Shown here: positions 1-12,078 of the stretch, piece after piece
Layout: each line of letters begins with the position of its first letter
Numbering within the stretch: the first letter of the stretch is position 1
Program-made: the position numbers and the translations under genes
The notes under the pieces: generated by a model
Databases searched by the model: none
Told to the model about the DNA's origin: nothing
What the model saw: the letters and a program-made list of their open reading frames with translations, nothing else
Source: Gavia stellata
Taxonomy: Eukaryota; Chordata; Aves; Gaviiformes; Gaviidae
Direction of reading: 5' to 3'
Assembly (NCBI RefSeq): GCF_030936135.1
Contig: NC_082620.1
Coordinates: 2,976,001-3,040,000 of the forward strand
Length of the DNA stretch: 64,000 nucleotides

Positions 1-2439
1 TTGCAGAAGAATCACAGGGGGCAAGATCTGGTTTTACGGTTTGTAAAGGCACTCGCACACCCTACGCAATGTAGAGGCCCTTTATGGCTCTATCCCAAAC
101 GTCATTTTTTCAGTGGCATGGGACATAACTGAGTAATTGGAGCTTGGTGTCCCAAACACGCACCCACTCCTCTTCCCTTAGGGCATCTTTCCTGCCCACG
201 TTAAAACCCCGGAGTACAGCGACAGCTTGGGCAGCCAGGTTTTGCAAGGCCCTATGAACACAGGCACATCCACCAACGCAGCAGCGGAAGTTCTGCTCTC
301 AGGTACGCTGAGTAGATATTGTTACCGCCACACGAACAGAAAGCTCACACGGATGCAAGTCAGACACGCGCAAGATCAACTTATTCGCTTTGGATGTCAG
401 TGACCTTCATGGCAGCCACCCTTACGTTGCACTGCACCTTGTACCTGAGAAGACATCTAGAAAATCCTACCAAAACGATCCATCAGAAGGAAGAAAATCT
501 TATGGCTGAGTTAGTGAGGTGGGATTCACAAGCCCTAGATTCACAAGCTTCCTCTCTGGCATTTCCCTGTAAGAAGGGGAAAAGAAAAGCAAACAAAACT
601 AAAATTACCACCCGTGTTTTCCCACCGGGTTGGTCTTACTAATTTGGAAAACAAAATGCTCACCCAGGACCGGGGCTTTCTCACACATCTCTTCTTTGTG
701 TAACACCTGACATAAGGGATCCTTTGGCCTGATCCCAGGCCGAGTTAATTAATACCAAACCCTCTAGAAAAACTGCCTGACATTTCCTTGGAGGCAGCAG
801 CATGATCGCAGGCTTGATTAGCTGAGTAGTTGTCAGCTAACGAGTCATTCTCCCACCTCAACTTGTGGAAGTACTGTGAGAGGCACAGCAGAAGTCGCAC
901 AAAGATCTGCAGCAAAACCCTAATACACAATATTTTGGATCTCACCATGTAAATAGAAACACTACGACCCAAACATCATTAGTTACAGCATCGGCTGAGA
1001 AGAAGAGGGAGCAAGAGAGAGCGGAGGGGACACTGGTGCATTATCTTAGCAAGTATGTTCTCTATCATGGACAGTAATAAGAAAGTGCCAGTGGGTCCGA
1101 GTAAAACGAGCCCTAGAGATTCAGAGCAAGTGTTGTTAGGGTATCATTGCAAAAACCCAGACTTTCTCCCCAGCCACAAGTAAATAAATCCATCCGTTCT
1201 CAGAGCTACCTGTAAGCAGGGATAGGAAAAAGAGGGCGAGTTGTGTAAAAGTCATTATGCCAATCTATTAGTTTTGGGAACCCAGGTGTGAAGGAGGATG
1301 CTGGTGCAAAGCCCTGGGCACTTAAAGGACCGGTGCTTCCGAGCACCTGTGCGGAGCAAGTAAGGAAAAGCAAGAGGGGAAAAACGTGTTACACATTCCC
1401 CCCTTAATATTCAAAAGGTGCAAACGACAGATAACCAGGCCCATCTGTAGAAACGTTACAAATGTATGAAAACAACTGGGAAAAGGAACAGAGCTTCCAG
1501 GTGCTATGGTAACACAAACAGCCAGGAAAAGCAAAAGGAAAAAACCCAACCGCTTCGTCCTTCGTAGAATTGAATAGCAAAGCAGAGACCCGCACACCTA
1601 GAGATACTCCGTACTGCAACAGTCACCCTCCAAAACAGCAAGTTGACCTCCAATTGGAACATCATTACTTTGAAAGTAGAAAAATTGCTATACATGTAGT
1701 GTACACGTCTAAACGTAATGGTAACTGCCAGGCGAAGAGCAGCTTGTCCCAGTCCACAGTAACCCAAAACCCGTAACCATCCCAAACCCTTGCCTCGTAT
1801 TTATAACTATTTGGACACAAAGGTGGTTGTGGGAGAAGTTGAGGCAGGCGTGCAAATGCAAGAGGGGTCACTCCAACTTTCCCTTTGGAAAACACCAGGT
1901 TTTGGGAAGAACTTGGGAAACAGGCCAGGGGAGGGAGGACATTAAGGACATTGCAAACCAGGAGGCGAGATGCAGGCTGTTGAGGTTGCACACGCGCACA
2001 TTCCTCTCTTACCTGCTTCCATCAGCTGGCACTGCTGCCCGAAAACTTGCGAGAAGGTAACGGGGCCTGCCGCAGAGCCGGAGGTCACCGGAGAGGAGTC
2101 CATGGCTCTCTTCGGGTCCTTTGCGTTAGTCATGGGGCAGAGCCCGGCAGCCGCGAGACACCTCCAGTCCCCCACAGCTCCTCAGCGGGCAGGAGGAGAC
2201 CCCACTGAGCAACGGTGCCTCTTCCCCAGGCCGGAGAACGCTCCTCTCTCTCTTGTCAAGGGAGAATGACAGCACCTGTGCTGTCAGCAGAGCACCATCT
2301 CATTGAGACCTCTCTCTGCCTCTTCCAGGAGTTTTGTGGTGCCTCCAAGGCGGCTCTGGTGGCCTCAGGCACAAATCAGCATCAGGCAACGAGGACCGAC
2401 CCCTCCTGGGGTCCCTGCCACGGTTACAGCAAACGTCCC
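1..2439. other. Intergenic sequence left of the CpG island
   Basis: Moderate base composition with no recognisable gene, repeat family or RNA. Open frames are short, overlap on both strands and resemble no family I know. From about 2000 onward GC rises toward the island. Confidence 0.6.
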
Positions 2440-3014
2440 AGGCTCCTTCCTCCTCCTCACGGAACCGGGAGGTCTCAATCCAGCGGCTGCCTCCTCCACC
2501 GGCTCGGGCACATCCCCGCTGCAGGAGCCACCGGCAGCTCTCCCGGTGCGAGGCCCCGGCCCGCCCGGGCCGCCCACCCTCCGCCCTCCCGTCGAGGGCG
2601 CTCGGGGGGGGACCGGGGCACCCGGAGGGCGCTGCCCCTCTGCGGGGTTCGAGCCCCAGCTTCACCCCCGGAGGTCAGGGGAGGCTTCCAGCGGAGGAAG
2701 GCGCTGGCGGGGGAGCCCCGTGCCCCAGACGGTCCCTGCTGCTGGGGGGCTGCCCGACCCCCGCCTGCCCGGCAGCAGCCTCTGCTCCCGGGGCCCCCCC
2801 CCGCCAGCCACCGGCGTCAGCCCACCCCCCCCGCCGTGCTTTAGTCCTTCCTTACAGCCTCCTCTCCCCTTCCCCCAGCAAAACGGGCGAGGGGGAGGAG
2901 ATTGGAGCCGCCGTTAAGTAACACTCCCGCTGCCCTGCTGCAGTGTCCCTCCCTCCCTCCCCCTGCCCCGGCGCGGGCGGTCCCCGCAGCTCCTCCGGAG
3001 GCACAGGGAAGCGC

Positions 3015-3021
3015 TGACTCA
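3015..3021 (+). promoter_or_regulatory. AP-1/TRE site in CpG island
   Basis: TGACTCA within cgctgactcagg, an exact TRE core with a MAF-type GC flank on one side. It pairs with the second site at 3329-3335. Confidence 0.35.
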
Positions 3022-3093
3022 GGCGGGGGCCGCTCGCCTTAACCCCCTCACGCCCGCTGGCGGGGACGCTCAGGGGCCGGGGGAGAGGAGAGC

Positions 3094-3124
3094 GGGCGGG
3101 GACCGGGACCGGGACCGGGACCGG
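3094..3124 (+). repeat. (GGGACC)4 repeat with G-quadruplex potential
   Basis: Four perfect GGGACC units (3099-3122) follow another GGG at 3094-3096. The run offers five G-tracts separated by loops of one or three bases, which satisfies the usual G-quadruplex pattern on the plus strand. It sits in the centre of the CpG island. Confidence 0.7.
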
Positions 3125-3328
3125 CCCTCCCCCGCCCCGGGGCCGCGCTCGCTGCCGGGCCGCGGCTCTTCCGGTGCCAGCACCAGGCAGGGCTGTTGGC
3201 GGGGGACGAGGGGCCCGGAGGTAACGCCCAGGGAAGTCTGGCACAGCTGATTCATCTTCAGTTTAAAAACTCCCTCTGCCAAGGCGAGGGATGGTGACTC
3301 CAGGAGCTCGGCAGAATTTTGTCCTCCG

Positions 3329-3335
3329 TGAGTCA
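3329..3335 (+). promoter_or_regulatory. Second AP-1/TRE site at the island edge
   Basis: TGAGTCA within gtgagtcatcagtg. It lies in a locally AT-richer pocket of the island (about 3240-3365) that looks like a discrete element between GC-rich flanks. Confidence 0.35.
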
Positions 3336-4242
3336 TCAGTGCTTTCTTTGGGAAAAAGGTTAGCGCGGGGCCAGGGAAACCCACCCCGCGCCCGGGCTGG
3401 AGAGGGAGAAGGGCCGGATTAGAGCAGGGGGGAGCCCAGGGCAGAGCACGGCTGTCAGCCGCGGGCAGCCCCGGCGGGGCAGGGCCGGGCTCGGGGCCCC
3501 TCTCCGCAGCCCCCTGAGGCCGAGAGAGCCAAAGCGACTTCCCCGGGGACACCTGGAGAAATTTCAGCAGTGGGGGGGCACAGTCCCAGCGCCCGGGCTC
3601 GCAGCTCCGCCGGCGATGCCGCTGCACAGGGTGGGCACCCAGCCGGGAACCCGCGCTGCCCCGAAAATCCCAGCTTTATCCTCTGGTTGTACCTGCTCCC
3701 CCTCCCTCTAGGCCAAAGAAACTGGTAGATTTAGCACTTCAACAGCTGCAAAACTGGTTCTGTACTGTGAAAGCTATCGCCTCCCGTGAGATTGCTCCTT
3801 CCTATAATGATTTAAATGGGTTTAGGCTCAGATCACCTATGGCGGAGTACAGTCCAAACAAACCAAACAGAGACATCTTTGCATGTTCATTTTGCTAAAG
3901 ACCCAGGAACAATTTCTGTCCTCACAAGACAACAGAGATTTAACTTGACCTTCTCGTCTCTTACATTCAGTCCACGTGTCTTCAACGTTCACGTATCTAT
4001 TCCTGCAGCTGTCCTCCTTCTTCCTGACTCTGGCGCCTGGTCGCTCTCTCTGACCATGCCCGGCTGCCCAGAGCAAACTGCCCTTCTGGCAAAGCCTGCT
4101 CATATTTGAAGCCTACAAGAGCATGTTCTAAAACTATGCAAGATGTCAGGAAAAAATGATATAAAGAGAGTGGCGTTCAGTTGGGTGGGAAGGGGTAAGT
4201 GAAGAGCGAAGGCACTAGAGTCAGTTCTACCGCCAGCATCAC

Positions 4243-4338
4243 CTTGCACAGCACGCACTCCTGGTCGTGTAGCAGGAAACCCTCCCAGAGCTGTTTGGCA
4301 ACTTCTCTGCAAAATCCACTGCACAGCTGCATCCAGCT
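4243..4338 (-). other. Isolated exon-like segment (unassigned)
   Basis: A 96-nt segment lies between an acceptor-like ttaatatttcag and a donor-like AAG followed by gtgatg. It is open in the phase-0 frame for 32 codons, with a cysteine- and aromatic-rich translation containing CREVAKQLWEGF and HDQECVLCK. I recognise no family. It could be chance, a noncoding-RNA exon, or a coding exon of an unrecognised gene. Confidence 0.2.
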
Positions 4339-7300
4339 CTGAAATATTAAAGCATGGTTAAAAAAACCAAAACAAAACAAAACAAGAATTATGCAAGAGG
4401 CTACTTGAAAGTCCCTTTCCCCTATTTCCTTAAGAAAACTTTTCCAGCTCTTCAAGATTTTGGGGCTTTTAGTGTTGCAGAGCAATTCACAGATATATTT
4501 TTCCTGCTTACCAGTTCCATTACGCATTAGGAAAGTGCATTGAAGGGTCCTGAAAAGCAAAAAAACACCACCCAAAGGTCTTAGAAAATCAGTATTCTGC
4601 AGATGCTAAGGACTCTGTCACTGGTAGGACGGGTACCCTGGGTATAAGCAAGCTTTCCAGAGAGGGAACAGAGAAAACGGGAAAGTGTTAAAGCCTGCAT
4701 ACTATTTGATTTGCGGAGCATGCCTCGTAGCTACAGTGCTGGGAGACGGCAGGCTCGCCACCACCTCCTGCTCTCTGCAGGGTTTGATGGTTCTATATGG
4801 GGCACTGTGCACAGCACAGCGCGCCGCAGTGGTTACACAACACGCTGAGCAGCCACGCTTCGCTTAACACCGTTGTTCACAGCTTGCGGCCGTTAGATCC
4901 CGTCGGTACATGTCCCTAAAAACCAGAATGCAAGAACACAAGCCCTCTCGTTCGGGCTGGTTTGGGAGCTGCGTACCTGCTCAGCATCGATTACCTTCTC
5001 GCCCAGCGAGACGCTGGGAGCAGATCAACAGTGCGGGAGCACACCGGTGCCTGATCTTTACTCTGAGCAGCAGGCCAAGGGATGCTCCAATTTAGCTCGG
5101 TACACTTTGCTCCTAAGAAATGACCCGCGACGGGATACAGAAATTTTCCTGTGATATTTCCCACTTCCCCGCAGCTCACCTGAATTTTACTCACACAGCC
5201 GAGAGCTGCGTCGCTGTGCCCAGTCCCAGGCAGCACCCAATGCAGATTTCCTCCTCCGGGCTTCTGTGCTTGCCACAACAATCTGAGGGTTTATTTAACA
5301 TGAACGAGGTTCCTTGAGGTCCGCCCCATTCTGCAGGTGTCATTGCTAACTCCATCAGCTACGGCAATTGATGCCACACAGAAAATAACTACTAATAAAC
5401 CAGATAGATAACCTGACTTGAAGCTCATCTTTTCAGGTGAAAAAGATTAGGGTTAGGAATAATGTGACCCTTGTTAAGACACTGGAGCTCAATTTAGGAG
5501 GTGCTGTGCTCGCACGCAGTGAATTAAACATGTGCACGTGCTGCCCTGGCAGTGCGGGATGAAGGGGAAAGGGAGAGGGTCGATCCCTACCCCGCAGTAC
5601 GTGGGAGTTATTCTGCTTTTCTGCTTCCTAACACAAGCCATGTGCTAAACCGGGAAGTTTCAGCTTCCTTTAACCTTAATGAGACATAAAAACAATGGCA
5701 GCATTCTCAAATACGTATGAAAAGACTTCCGTTGGCAAAAAAGCCAACCAGGTAACTCGATTACCTCTGCCAGCCCTTCTCAGAACACCAGGCGTTGCCT
5801 TCGGTGGCAGCCTGCCGGTGCCTGCGGGGCCGCCTGGTTAACGGGAAACCCCGCACACGGCAAAGAGCATCCGGCGGTACAGCGCTCCGATAGCCGCCCC
5901 GCGGCCACCAAAAGGGAACACAAAAGATGTCCAGCGGCTGCGACCACCTCGGACCGAGCTCTCATGAGCAGTTTTGCTCTGATGGACCTTCACCTTCTCC
6001 GTGGGAGTTCTGGGCGGTCATTAAGGCTTTCGGACGATCATGGGCTCTGAAAGCCTGTTTCTGGCAGCCGTCTCTAGAATTGAAAACTGGCTCTCTTTGT
6101 CTGGGTTTGCTGCCTGTGAGCTTTCTCACAGATAAAGCCTGAGCCAGCCAAGGGGCAGATTTGGCCTTGCGTGCCTTCCGATTACCAAGAAGAAGAGAGA
6201 TGCGATCTCAGCTGGGCGCTCGCTTCCTTTTCAAAGGAAAAATTCACACAGGTAACACCGCAACAGACGAAGTGGTCTACTCCCCTCACCGCAGATCTAC
6301 CAGACCACCGCGTGGGCATCCCTTCTTCGAAGAGCTTTGTTCTACCCCAGGTGGACGTCAGCTTCCCGGTCAGAGACAACACGGTTGTAACGTTTCTGCC
6401 TAGCAAAGGAGTTCACTGATGGAGCCAAACAGATCCGTTCATCAGGAAATTTCCCCTGATGCAGTATCACAAGCAGCTTAATAACACTGCAACTGAGTTA
6501 CCATCAAACCAGCAAGTGTGATAAAAAGTGCATTTAATGCACCTTTATTAGCACTGGGTCTGGAACTATGGGTGTCTTTCCTGACATGTCATTTTATGAG
6601 GATGTAGCAACTCATTTTCTCCGCTCTGATGATCAGTCGCTCTGACAGGGAGTTCAGAAGTCCTGAGACGCAAAGGGAGTGGCTTTGTGCACCTCCAGCA
6701 CCCAGTCCGCAGTGACAGCAGCGGAGGAGCAGTTCACATCAGGAGAGAAGAGCCTTGGGAAGTGCCAGCTTAATAGCGACCTGCTTCTCTCCCACGTCCA
6801 ATTACCTCACTGAACAGACAACAATGTGCCGCATGAATGCGTACGAAAGGGAAAGAAGAAACTCGGTTAAACTCACCACACCACTAGAATAGGCGTTTCA
6901 TTACAGTGATGTTTAACATCTCTAGAAATAACCTCTGCATGAAACGGGGGGTTTCACAACAATGTTCTTAGTAGCAAAGGATTCTGGAATGGAGGAGGAT
7001 TCCGGAAAGAACACAGAAAGATTCATGACATGTCATCAGCAACGAAGGGTAACAAGTGAGAACTCACCTCTTGTGTGGCACAAGCCAGTGCTTCACTGTT
7101 ACAAGGGATACACTCTGGAAAAAAAAAACCAATAAGGATTTTGGCATTTGCTTCCAGCACAGCACTGTCACAAGGAGGGCTGGCAAAATCGTTGGCTGGA
7201 TGCACGGGGAAGCATGGATGCAATTATTCCTCCGCAGACAACACTACTGAGATCAGTTCTGGAACCTTTATGCAATTCTGGTGTCTGTGTCACACAAGGA

Positions 7301-10300
7301 AAATCAAGTGTTTTGTAGAGCTCACAAAGAATTTGAAGCAATGCACTCAAGGTTTGGCATCGGAGACAGGAATTAAACGTATCGCTCCCTTCCTTCAGAT
7401 TACATCTCCATCAATTCTTGGCTGAAAGATAATGTTGTTTGGTTGGGTCTTATTCTTTCTAAAAAAATAAAAGTTTGAATATCACAGAAGAAGATGATTT
7501 AAGTGGTGCAGAGAGGAAAAGTCTTGCTCTAAAAGACTTCGAGAATTCTGCGGGTAATTTATCAAAAGTAAGACTGAAGTATGGCTTAATTAATGTGTAA
7601 ATATCCTTGCAGAAAAGACATACCAACTATGAAAGGACTCTAATCAGTCAGTGCTAGGCACAAAGAGACGCTGAACTCAGATACAGACATTATCTGCTAG
7701 GACAGAGTACTGAAGGAAATAGTCTGGATATTTCACTTCCCAAGGTCGAAGTAAGATGCATTCCTAAGTCGATAGACCCCAAGTAAGCCTTAGTCACTGC
7801 GCCTAATGGAGAAAGCCAAGAATGAAGTTCAGGGAGTCTGTCAGTTAAGCACTCTGGCTGCAGGAAGATTCAATGTACAAGAGTAAATCTATTCGGTAGA
7901 TGACAGGATGTATTATAAGGAACAATGTGTTTTATAGTACCAATTTTCTGACATAATGCTGGTCCCCAGTCCGGAGGGGTGAGGAGGAGATGAGTCTGGA
8001 GATAACACCCTCTCGCCTAGTTCTCTGCACAGCCATTGACAGTGGCAAAGCAAGGGGGAAGAAAAAAAAAATTAATAAAACCAACCCCGCTAAGCCCTCC
8101 TAAAGTCAAGGTGACCCAAAACTTCGCAGAGCAGTAAAGGGGGGGCTATTTGCATTAGCATCTCATATCTAAGATAATATTTCCAGAGCAGTCTAATCTT
8201 TAACAACTGCTTCTTCTTCTTCCAAGGCAGCTGCAAAGCAAGTCATAAAACAAATGCAGCACAGCTTGAAATTCTCTCCTACCCCCCAAGCACCTGTCTG
8301 CCCCCCTCCTCTTCTTCATTCGAGAATAAATGGCGATTGTGCAAGATCAGTAGGCCAGAACGTGCTTCTCGGTCAACTTCCCAGGCTAGCTCATCCCTGA
8401 GCCGAGAGAAACGTCTCTTGCATCAAAAGGCACAGCGCTATTTCTGTACGCCCTCGCGGGACCCGGCTGGGAGCATCCGCTGTTCATTTCACCCAGGCTG
8501 CTAGTCATCGGCCCCAACGATTTCTGAGCGGTGACCTTGGCTTGATGCAAGCCAACGGCCCAGGGGTGAAAAGCTCCATCGCTCATAACGCAGGGAAACG
8601 TTACCCAGCAGTGCCTGGCGTACATTTCTATTTCTACTGTTCTTCCACAGCTGACCTCTCTCACATACGAGATGACAAGCTGTTGGGGATCTCTGGTGCG
8701 ATGTACTTGTGTCCTCCATGTCCACTAAGGGTTTTTTTTCTTGAGCACACACAACGCTCTGTATGTCCTATAGCCTTGAAGGACTATTTACAACCGGCAC
8801 TGGCATCAAAGACTGAAAGAACCTAACTGGTTTTCATAACAGATTTTGAGAGGGGATTCTGTCACTGGCAGCGTCGTGCTGTCTGCGTCCTTCTGCCTCC
8901 TGGCAGCTGCAAGCAGCGCGATACCTACAGTGGTACAATAAACAGTATTAAGGCAGTAGCGTCGTTACGAGAATGTTTATTCTCCTTACCTGTTTTTGAA
9001 GTAGTCTTCTTCCAATAAAGCCACAGCTCTTATAAAAAGGAATAATTAGTGCTGCTTCCTGTGACAGCACAAGCAGCTGAAAGCAAGCACGGAGCTATTT
9101 AGTTAAAGAGTATTTCAGAAGATTCTCATGCAGGGAGAGACTTACAGTTCGGCAAAACCTGATCACTCAAAATGTAACTGAAACAGAGTGCCATTTAATA
9201 AAAATCAGGTAGGCTGCAACACGGCAAGAGGAGGCCGACTGACTTGCTGCAGGCAAGGCGATGCCCTGCCACGGTGACAGCAGCGGTTTTTTACTAACAA
9301 GGTCAGATTTATGATGCATAAGGAATCCTCAGATTTTCTGGGGCAAAAGAGCTATTTTTAGCTTATGTGAAATTAATATTAATACCTATACTGTGGCTGT
9401 TTGCAAACCTGTTTGTTGTACCTGCTATTGTTTTTAACGAACGTGGCTGAATTAATGCACCGGTGATGCATGGCTGCCCACCGACCACAGCGATTCCCTT
9501 ACAGAAGTGCCAACTCCCACAGCCCTGGGCAGGGAGTAAAATTCCCTCTCAAGGTGTTGTGATGGAGCACACCCTTTAACAGAGACGAATGAAACAGGGA
9601 CCACTTCGAGGAAGCAAAAACCCTCCCCACCTCATGCCCTGCTCAAACCTTTACCTCCCTATAGAGGAGAGCAGCCCTTGAAATTCATCGTGTTGTGCTG
9701 CTTCCACAACGCTGCAATGCTCCAGCAAGAGGTTTGGCTTTGAACGGAGAGTCCAAACTACAAAGGGCTTATGTGCTGCTTATCCAGGCGCATAGACCTG
9801 GAGTCTGAAGCTGTCAGGAGAGCTCGGTCTGCGGTAATCACCGCTCGCATGCGTCGGGCTTGATAGACCAAGGTGACATTTCTATCTCCTTCCTCCTCTC
9901 CTGCCACCCACCAGAAAAAACCCCAACCGTTCAGCCATTTCAGAGCTAGAATACATTGGATCTCCATTTTGAAGACTTCCTTTGCTGCAGTAATAATAAA
10001 TATTTCCATGATGCGGTTTGCCACATTGATTTATTGTTGTTCTTTTTCTTTACATGGCGGACAGACAACAGAGCTTTCAGTCTTCCAGAGCGATGTTCAG
10101 AACCCAAGCACCAACCAGGTAATACCACGTCTCCACACAGTTTATTTTTCATAAACTTCTCAGTTATCAGCATTGTCGCGAGAGCGCTGCAGAGCTACCG
10201 GTGTCAGCCTCGCAAAAGCCTACGTGCAAAACCTGAGCTTTTTCCCCACCCTCTCCTTGAATTTTCACAAGAACTTGTGATATTAGTCAAGGGCAAAATT

Positions 10301-12027
10301 TCACGTTTCATCAGCAGGCACGGGGGAGGTTAAAAATTTGCTGCAAAACTGTGAAATTCTGCCTTGGGAAACAAAAAAAAAATGGCATACTTTCCTGAAT
10401 TTACTGTGAATAAAAGATCCTCATCGTTCCACAGAAATGACACCATTTTGAACCGATTCTTTTTTCTGCAAGAAAAATCAAGTCCCCCACCCTCCCAAAA
10501 AAGCTGCATTTGTTATCTGAGGGAAACCGATGAAAAGTCTGGTGCAACCATGGGTGATTTCTTGTCAGTGGCGTGGATATTCTTCTGCCACAGCTTAGAC
10601 CGTAATGGATCCTTCAAATAGTCCAGTACAATATAAAGCTGTGTGCTGTGGTCTCTTGATTAACACATGTTATAAAACTTTAAAAACGGAGCATTTACAA
10701 CCAGGGACATAAAGACGTGCTTTTAAAATTGTAAATACATATTTACAGGCTTGTGTGATAAACCAGAATTTCTCTGGGGAAAACGATCCTATATCACAAC
10801 AATTTACACACTTCTCTCCTTGAGTTTGTCAGTTATTATAGTTAATACCACTTTAAAAAAAGCAGCAAAAATAAATTGCACAAAAGTGACCTCTAATAAC
10901 CTCATTGGTATGCCATAAAGGCACTAAACTCAGCAGCATCCGTGCCAGAAACTCTGTACTTAATTTAACTTACTGTTGCTGGAGGTTGACTGGGTCTCAG
11001 AAGAACCGATTGTTTAAAGCAGGATCTGGGCTGCGTGGCAAGAAAGCTCTTCCTCAGCAACAATCTTCAAGCGACCAGTGAAAATTTATACAGTAAGTGT
11101 GATCTTCGACAAAATGCCTAACAAAGCTGCACTGGGGAAATCAAGGGCATATCATACTGCTGCTTTAAGACAGAGTATATGGGCGCTGGCTTTTTTAGCA
11201 CTGTATATTCATTTTTCAAACGATCTAGATGCTGTCCAGCCTCACAGGAAGAGAATTCCTGTTGGAAAGAACAGGGTTTACCATACTAATACCAGTTGAT
11301 GAGAGGAAGGAGAAAATGTGGAGAGAAAACAAGAAGAAAGATAACGTGCAAAACTAAAGCGAGCCAAAGCCATTAGAGCACTGTATGTGCACGCCAGCTT
11401 CTTTGAGATGCACGTAAGGCCAGGAAACTTCATCTCTGTGCTATTCGATCAAGATTTACCAAGCTGCCTAGCAGATTTGGATACTCACTTCCAACTAGTG
11501 GCAATGAATAATGAGAATCTCAGTCTTCTGAGGCTGCTATGAAAAAATTCAGCCTTCGTTTGGAATTAGTACATCACGTATTTCAAGAGGAAATTATTGC
11601 TAGCAAAAAGCTCAAGAGGGGACAAATCCTAGAGACTCTCCGCTCTAGGAAAGAGCCAGAGCAGCCAGCAATGGCACAAGCTCTCCCCACAGAGCCTGCG
11701 TCTCAATGATCTCAGTCTTGAGCTGGAAGCATCACTTCCAACATAGGAGGGGATGTAGCTTTTTATGGCTCATCTAGTTCTCAGCATCCCAGCCTTCCCC
11801 CAAACCACAATTGCACTTAGAAAGCCTCCCACAGGGGTTTATCCAGAAAAATCTGTAGCTAGATAATACAAGATCCTGAAGACCTTTTCTTTCCAACTCA
11901 AACAACATGTAGCTAAAGCATTTTTATGGTGAACAAAACCAATGGGTTTAGTTTAAAGCTTCTGTATTCATTTTGAACAATTTGATTTTCATCAAAACTA
12001 TAAAAAATTAACTGTTCTCAGCAATTT

Positions 12028-12078
12028 CATACATATATATTAATGTATATGTCATATATATATGTGGATATATATAAA
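12028..12078. repeat. AT-rich imperfect (TA)n tract
   Basis: Alternating AT runs interrupted by single G and C bases, in the region downstream of PRDM2. No coding or regulatory signal is seen. Confidence 0.6.

Larger units (their letters stand above)
2440..3650. promoter_or_regulatory. CpG island without an assigned gene
   Basis: About 1.2 kb of GC- and CpG-rich sequence with GC boxes, two AP-1-type sites (3015-3021 TGACTCA; 3329-3335 TGAGTCA) and a (GGGACC)4 repeat. Open frames run through it on both strands, but their arginine/proline/glycine-rich translations are typical of GC-rich DNA and match nothing I recognise. Such an island normally marks a promoter. In human, KAZN follows PRDM2 in the same orientation, so this could be a first-exon promoter of the next gene on the minus strand, but no KAZN coding sequence is visible. 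A noncoding RNA promoter is equally possible. Confidence 0.6.

Noticed and set aside
2642..2656. tRNA B-box-like sequence ggttcgagccc
   Set aside because: No matching A box, no acceptor-stem pairing and no anticodon arm at the proper spacing; it is in GC-rich island DNA.
2215..3627. Open frames of 195-209 codons in the left CpG island
   Set aside because: Same compositional cause: several overlapping frames are open at once and none resembles a protein family.
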